Shown here: piece by piece, positions 20,244 to 28,243 of the stretch
Layout of the letters: each line of letters begins with the position of its first letter
How positions within the stretch are numbered: the first letter of the stretch is position 1
Source of the DNA: Reichenbachiella sp. 5M10
GTDB taxonomy: Bacteria > Bacteroidota > Bacteroidia > Cytophagales > Cyclobacteriaceae
Assembly: GCF_002742335.1 (NCBI RefSeq)
Contig: NZ_MDGR01000007.1
Span: 2,298,501 to 2,362,500 of the forward strand
DNA: 64,000 nucleotides
Reading direction: 5' to 3'
The notes under the pieces: model-generated
What the model was told of the DNA's origin: nothing
The model's database searches: none
The model's input: only the letters and a program-made list of their open reading frames with translations
Program-made: the position numbers and the translations under genes

Positions 20244-21791
20244 CTAAAATACACTGTTTTCCACCAAGTCCTTCCATGATTGCAACCTTTCCGATTTCAG
20301 AACTCGCGGAAACTTATTTTGACCTCCTTCCTTTCCATTGATTTTCATCCATTGGTAAAACACCTCGGAAGGCACGACATTGACATATACCTCTTTGAGC
20401 GCTGCTGTACGCTCTACTCGGTAGTCGTCGTTGAGGGATTGAAGGTACTCATCTAACACAGCCCTGAGCTGCACCCAATCAACCGCATCATCTGTTCCCA
20501 CATACCAACGATGAGCAAAGAGTCCATCACATTCTTCTCCAGACACAGTAAACTCTTTGATGTCAATATTGAGTGCTGCTGCGGTCAATTCCATCGCTCG
20601 ATTCATATTATCCATAGATAAATGTTCGCCACAGAGGCTTAGAAAATGCTTGGTACGACCTGTAATGATAATTTCTACCTCCTCTACATTCGTAAACTGC
20701 ACTACATCGCCAATGAGATATCGCCATGTACCTGCATTGGTACTAAGTAGGATTGCATAGTCCCTTCCTGCTACTACTTCATCGATTTTGTAAGCCTCCG
20801 CCCCTTTTCTGATCTGTCCTTCACCGTCAAAATTCTCCGTCGTGAATGGTACAAATTCATAAAAAATCCCATTATTCAAAACCAGCTTCATCGCATCGGA
20901 CTGCATGTCATCCTGAAATGCAATGAAGCCTTCGGAAGCCAAATAGGTCTCTAAATACAGCATAGGCTTACCCAGCAGTTTCTCAAAACCCTTTTTGTAA
21001 GGTTTGAAAGACACTCCTCCATGAACGAAAATTTGTAGGTTGGGCCAAATCTCATGAATATGCTGAACCTGATAGTGCTCTATGATGCGCTCTAGCAGTA
21101 TCTGTATCCAGGCAGGGACGCCGACTACCACTCCGATATCCCAAGCCTTTGCTTTTTCCACCATCTCAGTGAGTTTGCGCTCCCAATCCGGCGCGGCTGA
21201 TATTTTCTTGCCCGGTTTGTAGAAATGTTGAAACCAAAACGGGACCTGTGAGGTTGTGATCCCACTCAAATCCCCTTCAAAATACACTCCATTGAATTTC
21301 AAATCGGTACTCCCCCCCACCATCAGAATCCCCTTCTCATAAAAATCAGAATGAAGATCATATTTGGAAATAGAAAGTAGCTGCCGCACGCTTGTCTTGC
21401 GAATAGACTTGATCATGTCAGCGGTCACAGGGATATATTTGGACGAGGCGCTAGATGTCCCCGAACTCAAGGCATAATACTTGACTTTTCCTGGCCAAGT
21501 CACGCCTTTGATCCCTTCTCGAGATTTGGCCCACCAAGTCTCATTGATCTCCTCGTAGGAGTAGATGGGCACGTTGCTTTTGTAAAATTGATAAAACAAA
21601 TCTTGGTCTTGATTCTTGAAACCATTCAAAATCGTCTTGAAATAATGGTAACGACCAAAATATGTATCCTTTGCTGCGATGAGCAACTTGCGAAGCTCAC
21701 TCTTTTGGAGATCAAGAGGTGATGTGTAATCTTGCTCTAGAGTCTCCCGAAGCTTAATGCCTTTCTTTAATAATTTACCTAGAAATGCCAT
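20244..21791 (-). CDS. GH3 auxin-responsive-promoter family protein (acyl-adenylate/amidosynthetase fold)
   Basis: A 515-residue protein of the GH3 family. In plants this family conjugates amino acids to auxin or jasmonate through acyl adenylates. Recognisable blocks are YYALSSGTSSASSKYIPVT (nucleotide loop), the YLETYLASEGFIAFQ region and LLSTNAGTWRYLIGDVVQFT. A C-terminal HFLSLCGEHLS block is also present. Bacterial homologues are widespread in Bacteroidota without a known substrate. The adjacent LysE-type exporter, downstream by 21 bases, may export the product; that is inference. The ATG at 21791 is chosen over a TTG two codons earlier. It is divergent from yggS. Confidence 0.85.
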   Translation of the reverse strand: MAFLGKLLKKGIKLRETLEQDYTSPLDLQKSELRKLLIAAKDTYFGRYHYFKTILNGFKNQDQDLFYQFYKSNVPIYSYEEINETWWAKSREGIKGVTWPGKVKYYALSSGTSSASSKYIPVTADMIKSIRKTSVRQLLSISKYDLHSDFYEKGILMVGGSTDLKFNGVYFEGDLSGITTSQVPFWFQHFYKPGKKISAAPDWERKLTEMVEKAKAWDIGVVVGVPAWIQILLERIIEHYQVQHIHEIWPNLQIFVHGGVSFKPYKKGFEKLLGKPMLYLETYLASEGFIAFQDDMQSDAMKLVLNNGIFYEFVPFTTENFDGEGQIRKGAEAYKIDEVVAGRDYAILLSTNAGTWRYLIGDVVQFTNVEEVEIIITGRTKHFLSLCGEHLSMDNMNRAMELTAAALNIDIKEFTVSGEECDGLFAHRWYVGTDDAVDWVQLRAVLDEYLQSLNDDYRVERTAALKEVYVNVVPSEVFYQWMKINGKEGGQNKFPRVLKSERLQSWKDLVENSVF

Positions 21792-21915
21792 AGTCAATAA
21801 ACCATTCCATGCTTAGTTTAGATTATCAAACTTAGAGTTATTTCTCCCTTTTTATATTCATAAGTTAGTGGTTATTTTGTTAATCCATCATTACCAAATC
21901 ATGAAAGGATCGAAA

Positions 21916-22605
21916 ATGAAATCTGAGATCGCTGACAACCTCCAAAAAATCAACGCAAGTCTAGAAGGCAGCAATGCTCGCCTCATTGCTGTGAGCAAAA
22001 CCAAACCTATAGCAGCCTTACTGGAAGCATACGAAGCTGGACAAAGAGCTTTCGGTGAAAACAAAGTACAGGAACTTGTCGACAAACATGAGGCTTTGCC
22101 TAAAGACATTGAATGGCACATGATTGGTCATTTGCAACGCAACAAAGTCAAGTATATCGCGCCATTCATTCACTTAATCCACGGTGTGGACACAGAGAAA
22201 TTGCTCATAGAAATCAACAAACAAGGAGAGAAAAACGAGCGAATCATCCCATGCTTGCTACAAGTACACATCGCTCGTGAAGAAACCAAATTTGGGTTTA
22301 GCCCTGAAGAAATCCATAAGTGGCTTGATACACAGCCCCTAGATCATCTTCCACATGTCTCTATACAAGGGCTGATGGGCATGGCAACTCATACCAAGGA
22401 CGAGGGACAAATAGCTACAGAATTTTCTGATTTAGCCCATCTGCGTAACGAACTAAAGCAGCGCTACCAACACGAACGATTCTCCATGACCGAACTCTCC
22501 ATGGGAATGAGCGGTGACTACCCACTAGCTGTTGCCAACGGCAGTACCATGATCCGAGTGGGCAGTACCATCTTTGGCGTACGCCACTATCCGAACCAAC
22601 CCTAG
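21916..22605 (+). CDS. YggS/PLPBP family pyridoxal-phosphate-binding protein
   Basis: A 229-residue single-domain TIM-barrel protein that carries PLP and buffers vitamin B6 and amino-acid metabolism, with no known catalysis. Conserved blocks are RLIAVSKTKP (PLP-binding Lys), AFGENKVQELVDKHEAL, WHMIGHLQRNKVKYI, GLMGMATH and the phosphate-binding LSMGMSGDYPLAVANGSTMI segment. The start at 21916 fits the family N terminus. It has an AAAGGAT sequence six bases upstream, an unusually good ribosome-binding site for this genome. The frame itself is open from 21868. The phospholipase gene follows after 41 bases. Confidence 0.93.
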   Translation: MKSEIADNLQKINASLEGSNARLIAVSKTKPIAALLEAYEAGQRAFGENKVQELVDKHEALPKDIEWHMIGHLQRNKVKYIAPFIHLIHGVDTEKLLIEINKQGEKNERIIPCLLQVHIAREETKFGFSPEEIHKWLDTQPLDHLPHVSIQGLMGMATHTKDEGQIATEFSDLAHLRNELKQRYQHERFSMTELSMGMSGDYPLAVANGSTMIRVGSTIFGVRHYPNQP

Positions 22606-22646
22606 GACACCCCTCCATCCAAACAACACCTCTAAACCCTCACACT

Positions 22647-23492
22647 TTGAAACACCGCTCTACTCCTATCTCCTGGCTTGCAATCTCACTATTGATGGCA
22701 GGCCTGTGGTTTGGGCCAAGTCCTATTCAAGCCCAAAGTGACGAGGAAATCCAAAAAATATACATGGACAGTGTCAAGCATTTGCCTTCATTCACGATCT
22801 ATGGAGACAACTACCTCATCACAGGTACAACCCTAGGAGAGACACCTACCGCAGACAACAGTGATGCTAAATTGCAATTTGGATTCAAACAACGGCTCAC
22901 AGATCACAAGCTACCTGGACAGACTTACCTCTTTTTTACGTATCGGCAGCTCTCCATCTGGAACATCTACAAAAAATCATACCCGTTCGAAGACCACAAC
23001 TTTAACCCCAGCCTTGGACTAGGGCGTTTACTCTTCCATAACGGCTCACTGCATGGTGGGCTGTGGCTAGCCCTGGAGCATCAGTCCAACGGGCTTGGAG
23101 GAGACGATTCACGTGGGTGGAATTTCGTTTCGCTTCGCTACGTCACCAAAGTCCGGCAAGACCTCAGTGCAAGCCTCAAAGCATGGGTACCCTTTGGCAA
23201 ACTAGAAGGCAACCCCGACTTACTGGATTACACCTCCTACTTCGAGCTCGGCTTCAACTACAGCAAAAGTCCAAAGTGGATTTTTCAATCAGAAATGAGA
23301 AAGTCGTTTACCAAGGATTGGAAAGGTAAACTGCAACTGTCTATCAGCTACCGAATAACCAAAAAAGCAGACCAATTCATCTACTTGCAATATTACAATG
23401 GATACGCAGAGTCACTGCTCAATTACAAACAACACATCAACATGCTTCGGGTTGGGTTTGCCATCAAAGATCTCAGTACAATTATGAAGTAG
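22647..23492 (+). CDS. pldA: outer-membrane phospholipase A (OMPLA)
   Basis: A 281-residue exported barrel enzyme that hydrolyses misplaced phospholipids in the outer leaflet and so maintains outer-membrane asymmetry. The catalytic residues are visible: His145 and Ser147 in LEHQSNG, and Asn159 in SRGWN, matching E. coli His142/Ser144/Asn156. A C-terminal QYYNGYAESLLNYK block matches the family. The signal peptide runs to about residue 30 (IQAQS). The start is a TTG at 22647; the first ATG is at codon 17 and would cut into the signal peptide. It probably shares a transcript with yggS. Confidence 0.9.
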   Translation: MKHRSTPISWLAISLLMAGLWFGPSPIQAQSDEEIQKIYMDSVKHLPSFTIYGDNYLITGTTLGETPTADNSDAKLQFGFKQRLTDHKLPGQTYLFFTYRQLSIWNIYKKSYPFEDHNFNPSLGLGRLLFHNGSLHGGLWLALEHQSNGLGGDDSRGWNFVSLRYVTKVRQDLSASLKAWVPFGKLEGNPDLLDYTSYFELGFNYSKSPKWIFQSEMRKSFTKDWKGKLQLSISYRITKKADQFIYLQYYNGYAESLLNYKQHINMLRVGFAIKDLSTIMK

Positions 23493-23566
23493 CAGGATCG
23501 TGTATGTAGAGGGATTAGGCATTGTCAATCCAGACCCGACTGTTCAAAGCAAGACAGACCTACCTA

Positions 23567-23612
23567 CAAAAAAGCACTCAATCCGGGAACGCTAATAACC
23601 CGAACTAAGTGC
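23567..23612 (-). terminator. probable terminator for the repeat-protein gene
   Basis: GCACT (23574-23578) pairs with AGTGC (23608-23612) and, inside it, CGGG (23584-23587) with CCCG (23599-23602). The A run at 23567-23573 is a T tract on the minus strand. It lies between the convergent pldA and repeat-protein genes. Confidence 0.5.
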
Positions 23613-23661
23613 AAAACTACTAGATATCGCTACCCCTCCTTCAATCCAATAAAGGGAGCAA

Positions 23662-24030
23662 TTACTTTGATTCTGACTCTAACGCTTCTTCATCAGAGAC
23701 AAGCGCCACACTGTCAAAATTGTTTACCTCGTCATTGTTCCAAACTTTGTGATTTTTGGCAGCAGGACCTTTCAAATCAGGTCTAGATGAAACTACTGCT
23801 ACAGTTTCGAATTCTGACTCCTCCTTTTGATTCCAAGCTTTTTGGTTCTTGGCAGCAGGGCCTTGTACTCTATCTGAAGCGTCAGACTTCATCACTACAG
23901 TTTGTTCAGTCTTTACGTCATTCTTCCAAGGCTTGTGATTTTTAGCTGCAGGACCTTTGAGATTATTACTCTGTGCTTGGCCTACCAGTGCCATAGAAGA
24001 AAATAATACGGCAATCATTAAAGTTTTCAT
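23662..24030 (-). CDS. secreted protein with three 31-residue GPAAKN repeats
   Basis: A 122-residue product with a signal peptide (about 1-20, ending GQAQ). The mature part is three copies of a 31-residue unit. Each begins GPAAKN-x-K-x-W, with the first Gly at residues 26, 57 and 88, and two of the three continue to a VAVVS-like strand. The tail is acidic. I know related short GPxAKN proteins from Bacteroidota only as unnamed hypotheticals. The gene lies 142 bases downstream of the response-regulator gene, and the gap carries a long palindrome. A TATAATTG -7-like box at 24073-24080 has no -33 partner, which fits activator-dependent transcription. Function unknown. Confidence 0.75.
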   Translation of the reverse strand: MKTLMIAVLFSSMALVGQAQSNNLKGPAAKNHKPWKNDVKTEQTVVMKSDASDRVQGPAAKNQKAWNQKEESEFETVAVVSSRPDLKGPAAKNHKVWNNDEVNNFDSVALVSDEEALESESK

Positions 24031-24126
24031 AGCTCTATAATTTAGTTACAACCTTCGTTTAAATCTTGTATACAATTATACGCCTATTGTTTAGGCACGA
24101 GCCTCTAAGAAAAATGGTAAATCTAG

Positions 24127-24172
24127 ATACGGATTTATCGGTAGGACAATCATCCGTATAAATACGGATGAT
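24127..24172. promoter_or_regulatory. palindromic operator candidate with extra half-site
   Basis: ATCATCCGTAT, two bases, ATACGGATGAT (24149-24172) is a perfect 11-bp inverted repeat. A further ATACGGAT half-site is at 24127-24134. A palindrome with the same core lies upstream of the antiporter gene (29619-29634). The site is directly after the response-regulator stop and upstream of the repeat-protein gene. A weak terminator role is possible, but there is no T tract. Confidence 0.5.
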
Positions 24173-24808
24173 TTAGATAATACTCAGCTTGGCAGCCTTT
24201 TTGATCAATTCAGCACTGTTTTTCACCTCGAGCTTCTTCATCATGTTGACGCGATGTGTCTCCACAGTTCGGGTACTGATGAAGAGTTTCGCTGCTATTT
24301 CTTTGGTGGTTAGTCCATTGGATATCAATTCAAGAATTTCAGATTCCTTCGCCGAAAGCTTTTTGGGCTGAGTCCCTTCCATAGCCATGATATTGATCAT
24401 GCGCTCCGAGATCTCATGATTAAAATACTTCTGCCCTTTGTAGACCGTATTGATAGCCAGAGCTAGTTCATCTTCGTCGGTATTTTTGAGCAAATAACTA
24501 TACGCTCCACTTCGGACGCACTTGACAATATAATTGCCATCGTCATGCATCGAGATAGCGATAGTCTTGATCTTAGGGTATTCCTTTTTCAGTTTCTTGA
24601 GCGCCTCGAACCCGTTCATCTCGGGCATTGTCAAATCAAGCAGCAGTACATGTGGTTCTTCGTCATCATTTGCCAAAAATTCAAACAGCTCAACCCCGTT
24701 GCTCAAACCAGCTACTACTTCAAAATCCTCATTGGAAGTCAACAAAGCGGACATACCGTCACGAAACAACTGGTGATCATCTACTATTGCTATTCTTATC
24801 ATACTCAT
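24173..24808 (-). CDS. NarL/LuxR-family response regulator
   Basis: A 211-residue two-domain regulator. The receiver domain (about 4-125) has the acidic pocket VDD (9-11), phospho-acceptor Asp58 in LLLDLTMPEMNG and the conserved Lys in YLLKNTDEDEL. The C-terminal LuxR-type helix-turn-helix (about 148-205) includes LSAKESEILELISNGLTTKEI and FISTRTVETH. Its start overlaps the sensor-kinase stop by four bases (ATGA), so they form a co-translated two-component pair. The palindromes beside this gene and upstream of the antiporter are candidate targets. Confidence 0.93.
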   Translation of the reverse strand: MSMIRIAIVDDHQLFRDGMSALLTSNEDFEVVAGLSNGVELFEFLANDDEEPHVLLLDLTMPEMNGFEALKKLKKEYPKIKTIAISMHDDGNYIVKCVRSGAYSYLLKNTDEDELALAINTVYKGQKYFNHEISERMINIMAMEGTQPKKLSAKESEILELISNGLTTKEIAAKLFISTRTVETHRVNMMKKLEVKNSAELIKKAAKLSII

Positions 24809-26514
24809 GGCTTAATCGGGATTTCTACTTCGACTACTGTCCCCTCTTCACTGGATTGAATGGAACAGTACCCATTAAATACTTCAATACGTTCACGAAT
24901 GTTGCGTAAACCAGAACCAGGGTTAGACTCGTCTACTTCAAAGCCCTTGCCATCGTCATAGTAGTACAAGGATAGCTTATCTTCGAATTCTGTCAAAGAA
25001 AGCCTAATTTTCTTTGCTTCAGCATGTTTCAATGTATTGTTCAACAACTCTTGACAGACTCTAAATATACAAATATGCACCTCAGGTGACAAATCTGAAT
25101 CCTCCTCATCAGTGGAGTTTTCGTACTGAATATCGAGCTGCGACGAGCGGCGAATCATCTCTACAAAATTGCCTAGAGCCATCCCTACACCGAAATCAAT
25201 CAATGCATGAGGCATCAAGTTGTACGACATACGTCGAATCTCCTGAATGGTATCGTCTACCATCCGCTTTAGCTTCATTTTCTCATCGTCATCCAGGTGT
25301 GCAGACTGGACGCTCATCTTAAGTGTGGTCAGTAGCGGCCCAAGTCCATCATGCAGCTCCCTAGAGAGGCGCTTTCGTTCGTTTTCTTGTCCAGTAATGA
25401 GGGATTGCTTGGACAGCAGCCGGTTTTGCGCCTCCTTCTTCTTAAATTCATTCAGTCGTTGTTGCATCACTATCAGCGACTTACCCAAAACATCGTTTTT
25501 ACCAGACAGCTCATGTGTAGCTTCGAGATTCATCCGACCTAGCTCATGCGAAAACAAAATTGCCCCGTTGATGGATCGCTTCAATTCTGCGAGTGCAGTA
25601 AACATCTGTGTAATCTCGCGTGCAGGATACGACTCATTTGTATCTATATTGTAATTGCCCACAGCCATACTGTGTAGCAGATTTCTCATTTTCATCAAGG
25701 GCTTGGAAAATATATCCGTCAAAAACACCGACAAGGAAATCGACATAAACAACACCAAAAGCGTAATCACAAGGAGGTTGTTGCGCATCTCTTGCAAGGG
25801 CTTATTGACCTCAGACACATCAATCTCAGAGAGTATGCCCCATTTGAGTTGTGGAACATGGATTTTCTGATAGGCACTAAACACCTTTACCCCACGGTAG
25901 TCCATAAACATCCCCGTACTGTCCTTGCCTGCTAGGGATTTGATGACTCCCTGAGTATGTGCCAATATACGCGACGGGATCTCCACTGGGAAAAACCGTG
26001 ACACGGATCGCAAAGAAGAATCCCCTCCTACCAAATAAGTCTCCCCACTATTTCCCATACCTGTACGCTCCAACAAAATCTCTTGGATCCTATCCATGCG
26101 CTTGACCTCTACCAAGTACCCTCCATTTTCTAAGTTGCGCAAGAAGGCCAGTCTAATCTTGCCCTCCTCATCACAAGGAGTCATGTCATAGACCCCCGAT
26201 TTGATCGGCCCTTTCGGAAAGCGATACGCCTCACATGTCAAGTCGTTGGGGTGTTCGGTATAGAGCTTGCTATCCTTGTAGTCAGAGTCACGTGCCTCCT
26301 CCGTCCGCTCCATAAAACCCTGCCACTCCATGTCAAGGTAATGCTCAATTTGGACGCACTTCAAGTTTTTGATAGAGGCCAAATGAAGCAATACCCTTTC
26401 GTTGAGTGCCTTCTGAAACTGCATGTAAAAGAACACCGACAGTACAGACACGGTCAATATGATAAGCATATTGATCATGATTATGGTCCAAAGTCGAATA
26501 CTAATACTCTTCAT
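24805..26514 (-). CDS. Cache-domain sensor histidine kinase (HisKA_3/NarX type)
   Basis: A 569-residue membrane kinase. TM1 covers about 8-30. An extracellular sensor (31-245) has a Cache-type core: GMGNSGETYLVGGDSSLRS and MFMDYRGVKVFSAY, with the closing W-x-I-L-x-E-I-D. TM2 (247-268), a HAMP domain and a short coiled coil follow. The dimerisation/phosphotransfer helix carries His388 in SRELHDGLG, and the ATPase domain includes the N box LLNNTLKHA and GKGFE. Cache sensors bind small ligands such as amino or organic acids; the ligand here is unknown. The ATG at 26514 is preferred to a GTG 14 codons earlier. It is divergent from amtB, with 273 bases between them. Confidence 0.92.
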   Translation of the reverse strand: MKSISIRLWTIIMINMLIILTVSVLSVFFYMQFQKALNERVLLHLASIKNLKCVQIEHYLDMEWQGFMERTEEARDSDYKDSKLYTEHPNDLTCEAYRFPKGPIKSGVYDMTPCDEEGKIRLAFLRNLENGGYLVEVKRMDRIQEILLERTGMGNSGETYLVGGDSSLRSVSRFFPVEIPSRILAHTQGVIKSLAGKDSTGMFMDYRGVKVFSAYQKIHVPQLKWGILSEIDVSEVNKPLQEMRNNLLVITLLVLFMSISLSVFLTDIFSKPLMKMRNLLHSMAVGNYNIDTNESYPAREITQMFTALAELKRSINGAILFSHELGRMNLEATHELSGKNDVLGKSLIVMQQRLNEFKKKEAQNRLLSKQSLITGQENERKRLSRELHDGLGPLLTTLKMSVQSAHLDDDEKMKLKRMVDDTIQEIRRMSYNLMPHALIDFGVGMALGNFVEMIRRSSQLDIQYENSTDEEDSDLSPEVHICIFRVCQELLNNTLKHAEAKKIRLSLTEFEDKLSLYYYDDGKGFEVDESNPGSGLRNIRERIEVFNGYCSIQSSEEGTVVEVEIPIKP

Positions 26515-26787
26515 CTTCTTATTAAATCTTCTAATACCGGCAGGACTTCCCTCCACTTTCCGCAGTCCTCAAAATTATCACAACTACAGAGATAAACAAC
26601 AGCAACTGCTTATCCCCACTCAACTCGATGACACCATCAAAACAGATAAGTTATTTCAAATTAAACATATTTTACACTGTCTCAAATCATATTATTTCCT
26701 GTATGTATAGAGAAATTATTATTCTTGTGGTTGGCTTGGGCACCAAACCAAGTTTTAAACTACTAGATACAATAATTTTTGTTTTCA

Positions 26788-28092
26788 ATGACTAGAAAAT
26801 CAATAACGCTACTGATTCTCGCACTTGGCATACCTATGCTAGGATTCGCACAAGACACAGGACTCGACAAGGGTGACACAGCCTGGATGCTGATTGCCAC
26901 TGCACTCGTCGTACTCATGACCCCAGCTGGTCTCACGCTATTTTATGGAGGGCTCACTCGACGCAAAAGTGTGCTCAACACCATTGGCATGAGTTATACG
27001 GCTTTTTGTACTGCCACCATCGTATGGGTAGTGATTGGTTATAGTTTGGCTTTCAGTGATGGCAATGGTTTCATTGGAGGTTTTGACTATTTCATGCTAC
27101 ACCACATCAGAATCGACGATTTACTGGGCAGCATCCCTCACCTACTCTTTGTCATGTTTCAAGGCACCTTTGCTGCGATCGCTGTGGCCCTCGTGAGTGG
27201 ATCAATCATCGAGCGGGTCAAATACTCCACTTGGTTTATCTTTTCTATTCTATGGGTGATGTTCATCTACTCCCCGATTGCACACATGGTATGGGGCGGT
27301 GGTATTCTGAGTGACCATGGTGAATTGGATTTTGCGGGTGGTACAGTCATCCACATCAATGCAGGCATATCAGGACTCGTGCTCGTCTACATGCTCGGCA
27401 ACCGGAGAGGTCACAAAGAACTCGAGCATAGACCCTCGTCGACCAAACTCATGCTATTGGGTAGCTCACTACTTTGGTTCGGTTGGTTTGGATTCAATGG
27501 TGGCAGTGCACTTGCTGCAGATTACATAGCTGCCAACGCCATACTCGTCACCAATGTCGCTGCAGCAGCTGGTGGACTCGCCTGGCTCATGATCGAATGG
27601 CTGACCTCCGAAAAGAAACCTACTCTACTTGGCTCAGCCTCTGGGGTCGTCTCTGGACTCGTGGGGATCACTCCAGCCTCCGGTTATGTGGATGTATCAG
27701 GTGCCTTGGCCATTGGGCTTTGCTCTGGGGTCATCGGTTACTATGGTGTCGTCAAACTCAAGGGGTGGCTAGGCTATGACGACACCTTGGACGTGTTTGG
27801 AATCCATGGGCTCGTCGGAATTTTTGGAGCGCTTGCCACAGGCTTACTAGCCAACCCTGATATCAACGGAGAGACTGGACTGTTCTACGGGAATCCTGGC
27901 CAAGTCATTCCTCAATTGGTCGCCGTAGGCACTACCATTGTCTTTTCGGGCTTAGGTTCAGCCCTTCTGTTTTGGTTCACTACATTGATCACAGGAGGCG
28001 GACGTATCGAAGGTGCCCTTGAAGATCAAGGTATGGATATAGGGTACCATGGCGAAGAAAGTTTCGACAATTTGGAAGAAGAAAACCTCTAA
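26788..28092 (+). CDS. amtB: ammonium transporter AmtB
   Basis: A 434-residue membrane channel for ammonium uptake with a cleavable-looking N-terminal signal (to about residue 21) and eleven predicted helices. Family blocks are FYGGLTRRKSVLNT, WVVIGYSLAFSDGN, DFAGGTVIHINAGISGLV (pore His) and the second pore His in DVFGIHGLVGIFGA. No glnK/P-II gene lies next to it, unlike in many bacteria. The ATG at 26788 is preferred to a TTG three codons before. It is divergent from the Cache-kinase operon, which might control it, but no palindrome of the 24149 type is present in this intergenic region. Confidence 0.95.
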   Translation: MTRKSITLLILALGIPMLGFAQDTGLDKGDTAWMLIATALVVLMTPAGLTLFYGGLTRRKSVLNTIGMSYTAFCTATIVWVVIGYSLAFSDGNGFIGGFDYFMLHHIRIDDLLGSIPHLLFVMFQGTFAAIAVALVSGSIIERVKYSTWFIFSILWVMFIYSPIAHMVWGGGILSDHGELDFAGGTVIHINAGISGLVLVYMLGNRRGHKELEHRPSSTKLMLLGSSLLWFGWFGFNGGSALAADYIAANAILVTNVAAAAGGLAWLMIEWLTSEKKPTLLGSASGVVSGLVGITPASGYVDVSGALAIGLCSGVIGYYGVVKLKGWLGYDDTLDVFGIHGLVGIFGALATGLLANPDINGETGLFYGNPGQVIPQLVAVGTTIVFSGLGSALLFWFTTLITGGGRIEGALEDQGMDIGYHGEESFDNLEEENL

Positions 28093-28107
28093 CCAGAGTT
28101 GACTCAC

Positions 28108-28175
28108 AAAAAAAGAGGCCGTTTCATAAGCAATCTTTGGACTAGAAAGATTCAAACGCTTGTGAAACGGTCCTC
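28108..28175 (-). terminator. terminator between amtB and the antiporter gene
   Basis: GAGGCCGTTTCA (from 28115) pairs with TGAAACGGTCCTC (ending 28175) with small mismatches. A second hairpin, AATCTTT with AAAGATT, sits inside. The A run at 28108-28114 is a T tract for the minus strand, so it mainly ends the antiporter gene and also bounds amtB. Confidence 0.75.
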
Positions 28176-28243
28176 CATCACTATAGAACTATCCTAGAGT
28201 AGTATGCGCAAAATTCTGCGCAGTATTTGATGGTTCTGATAGG

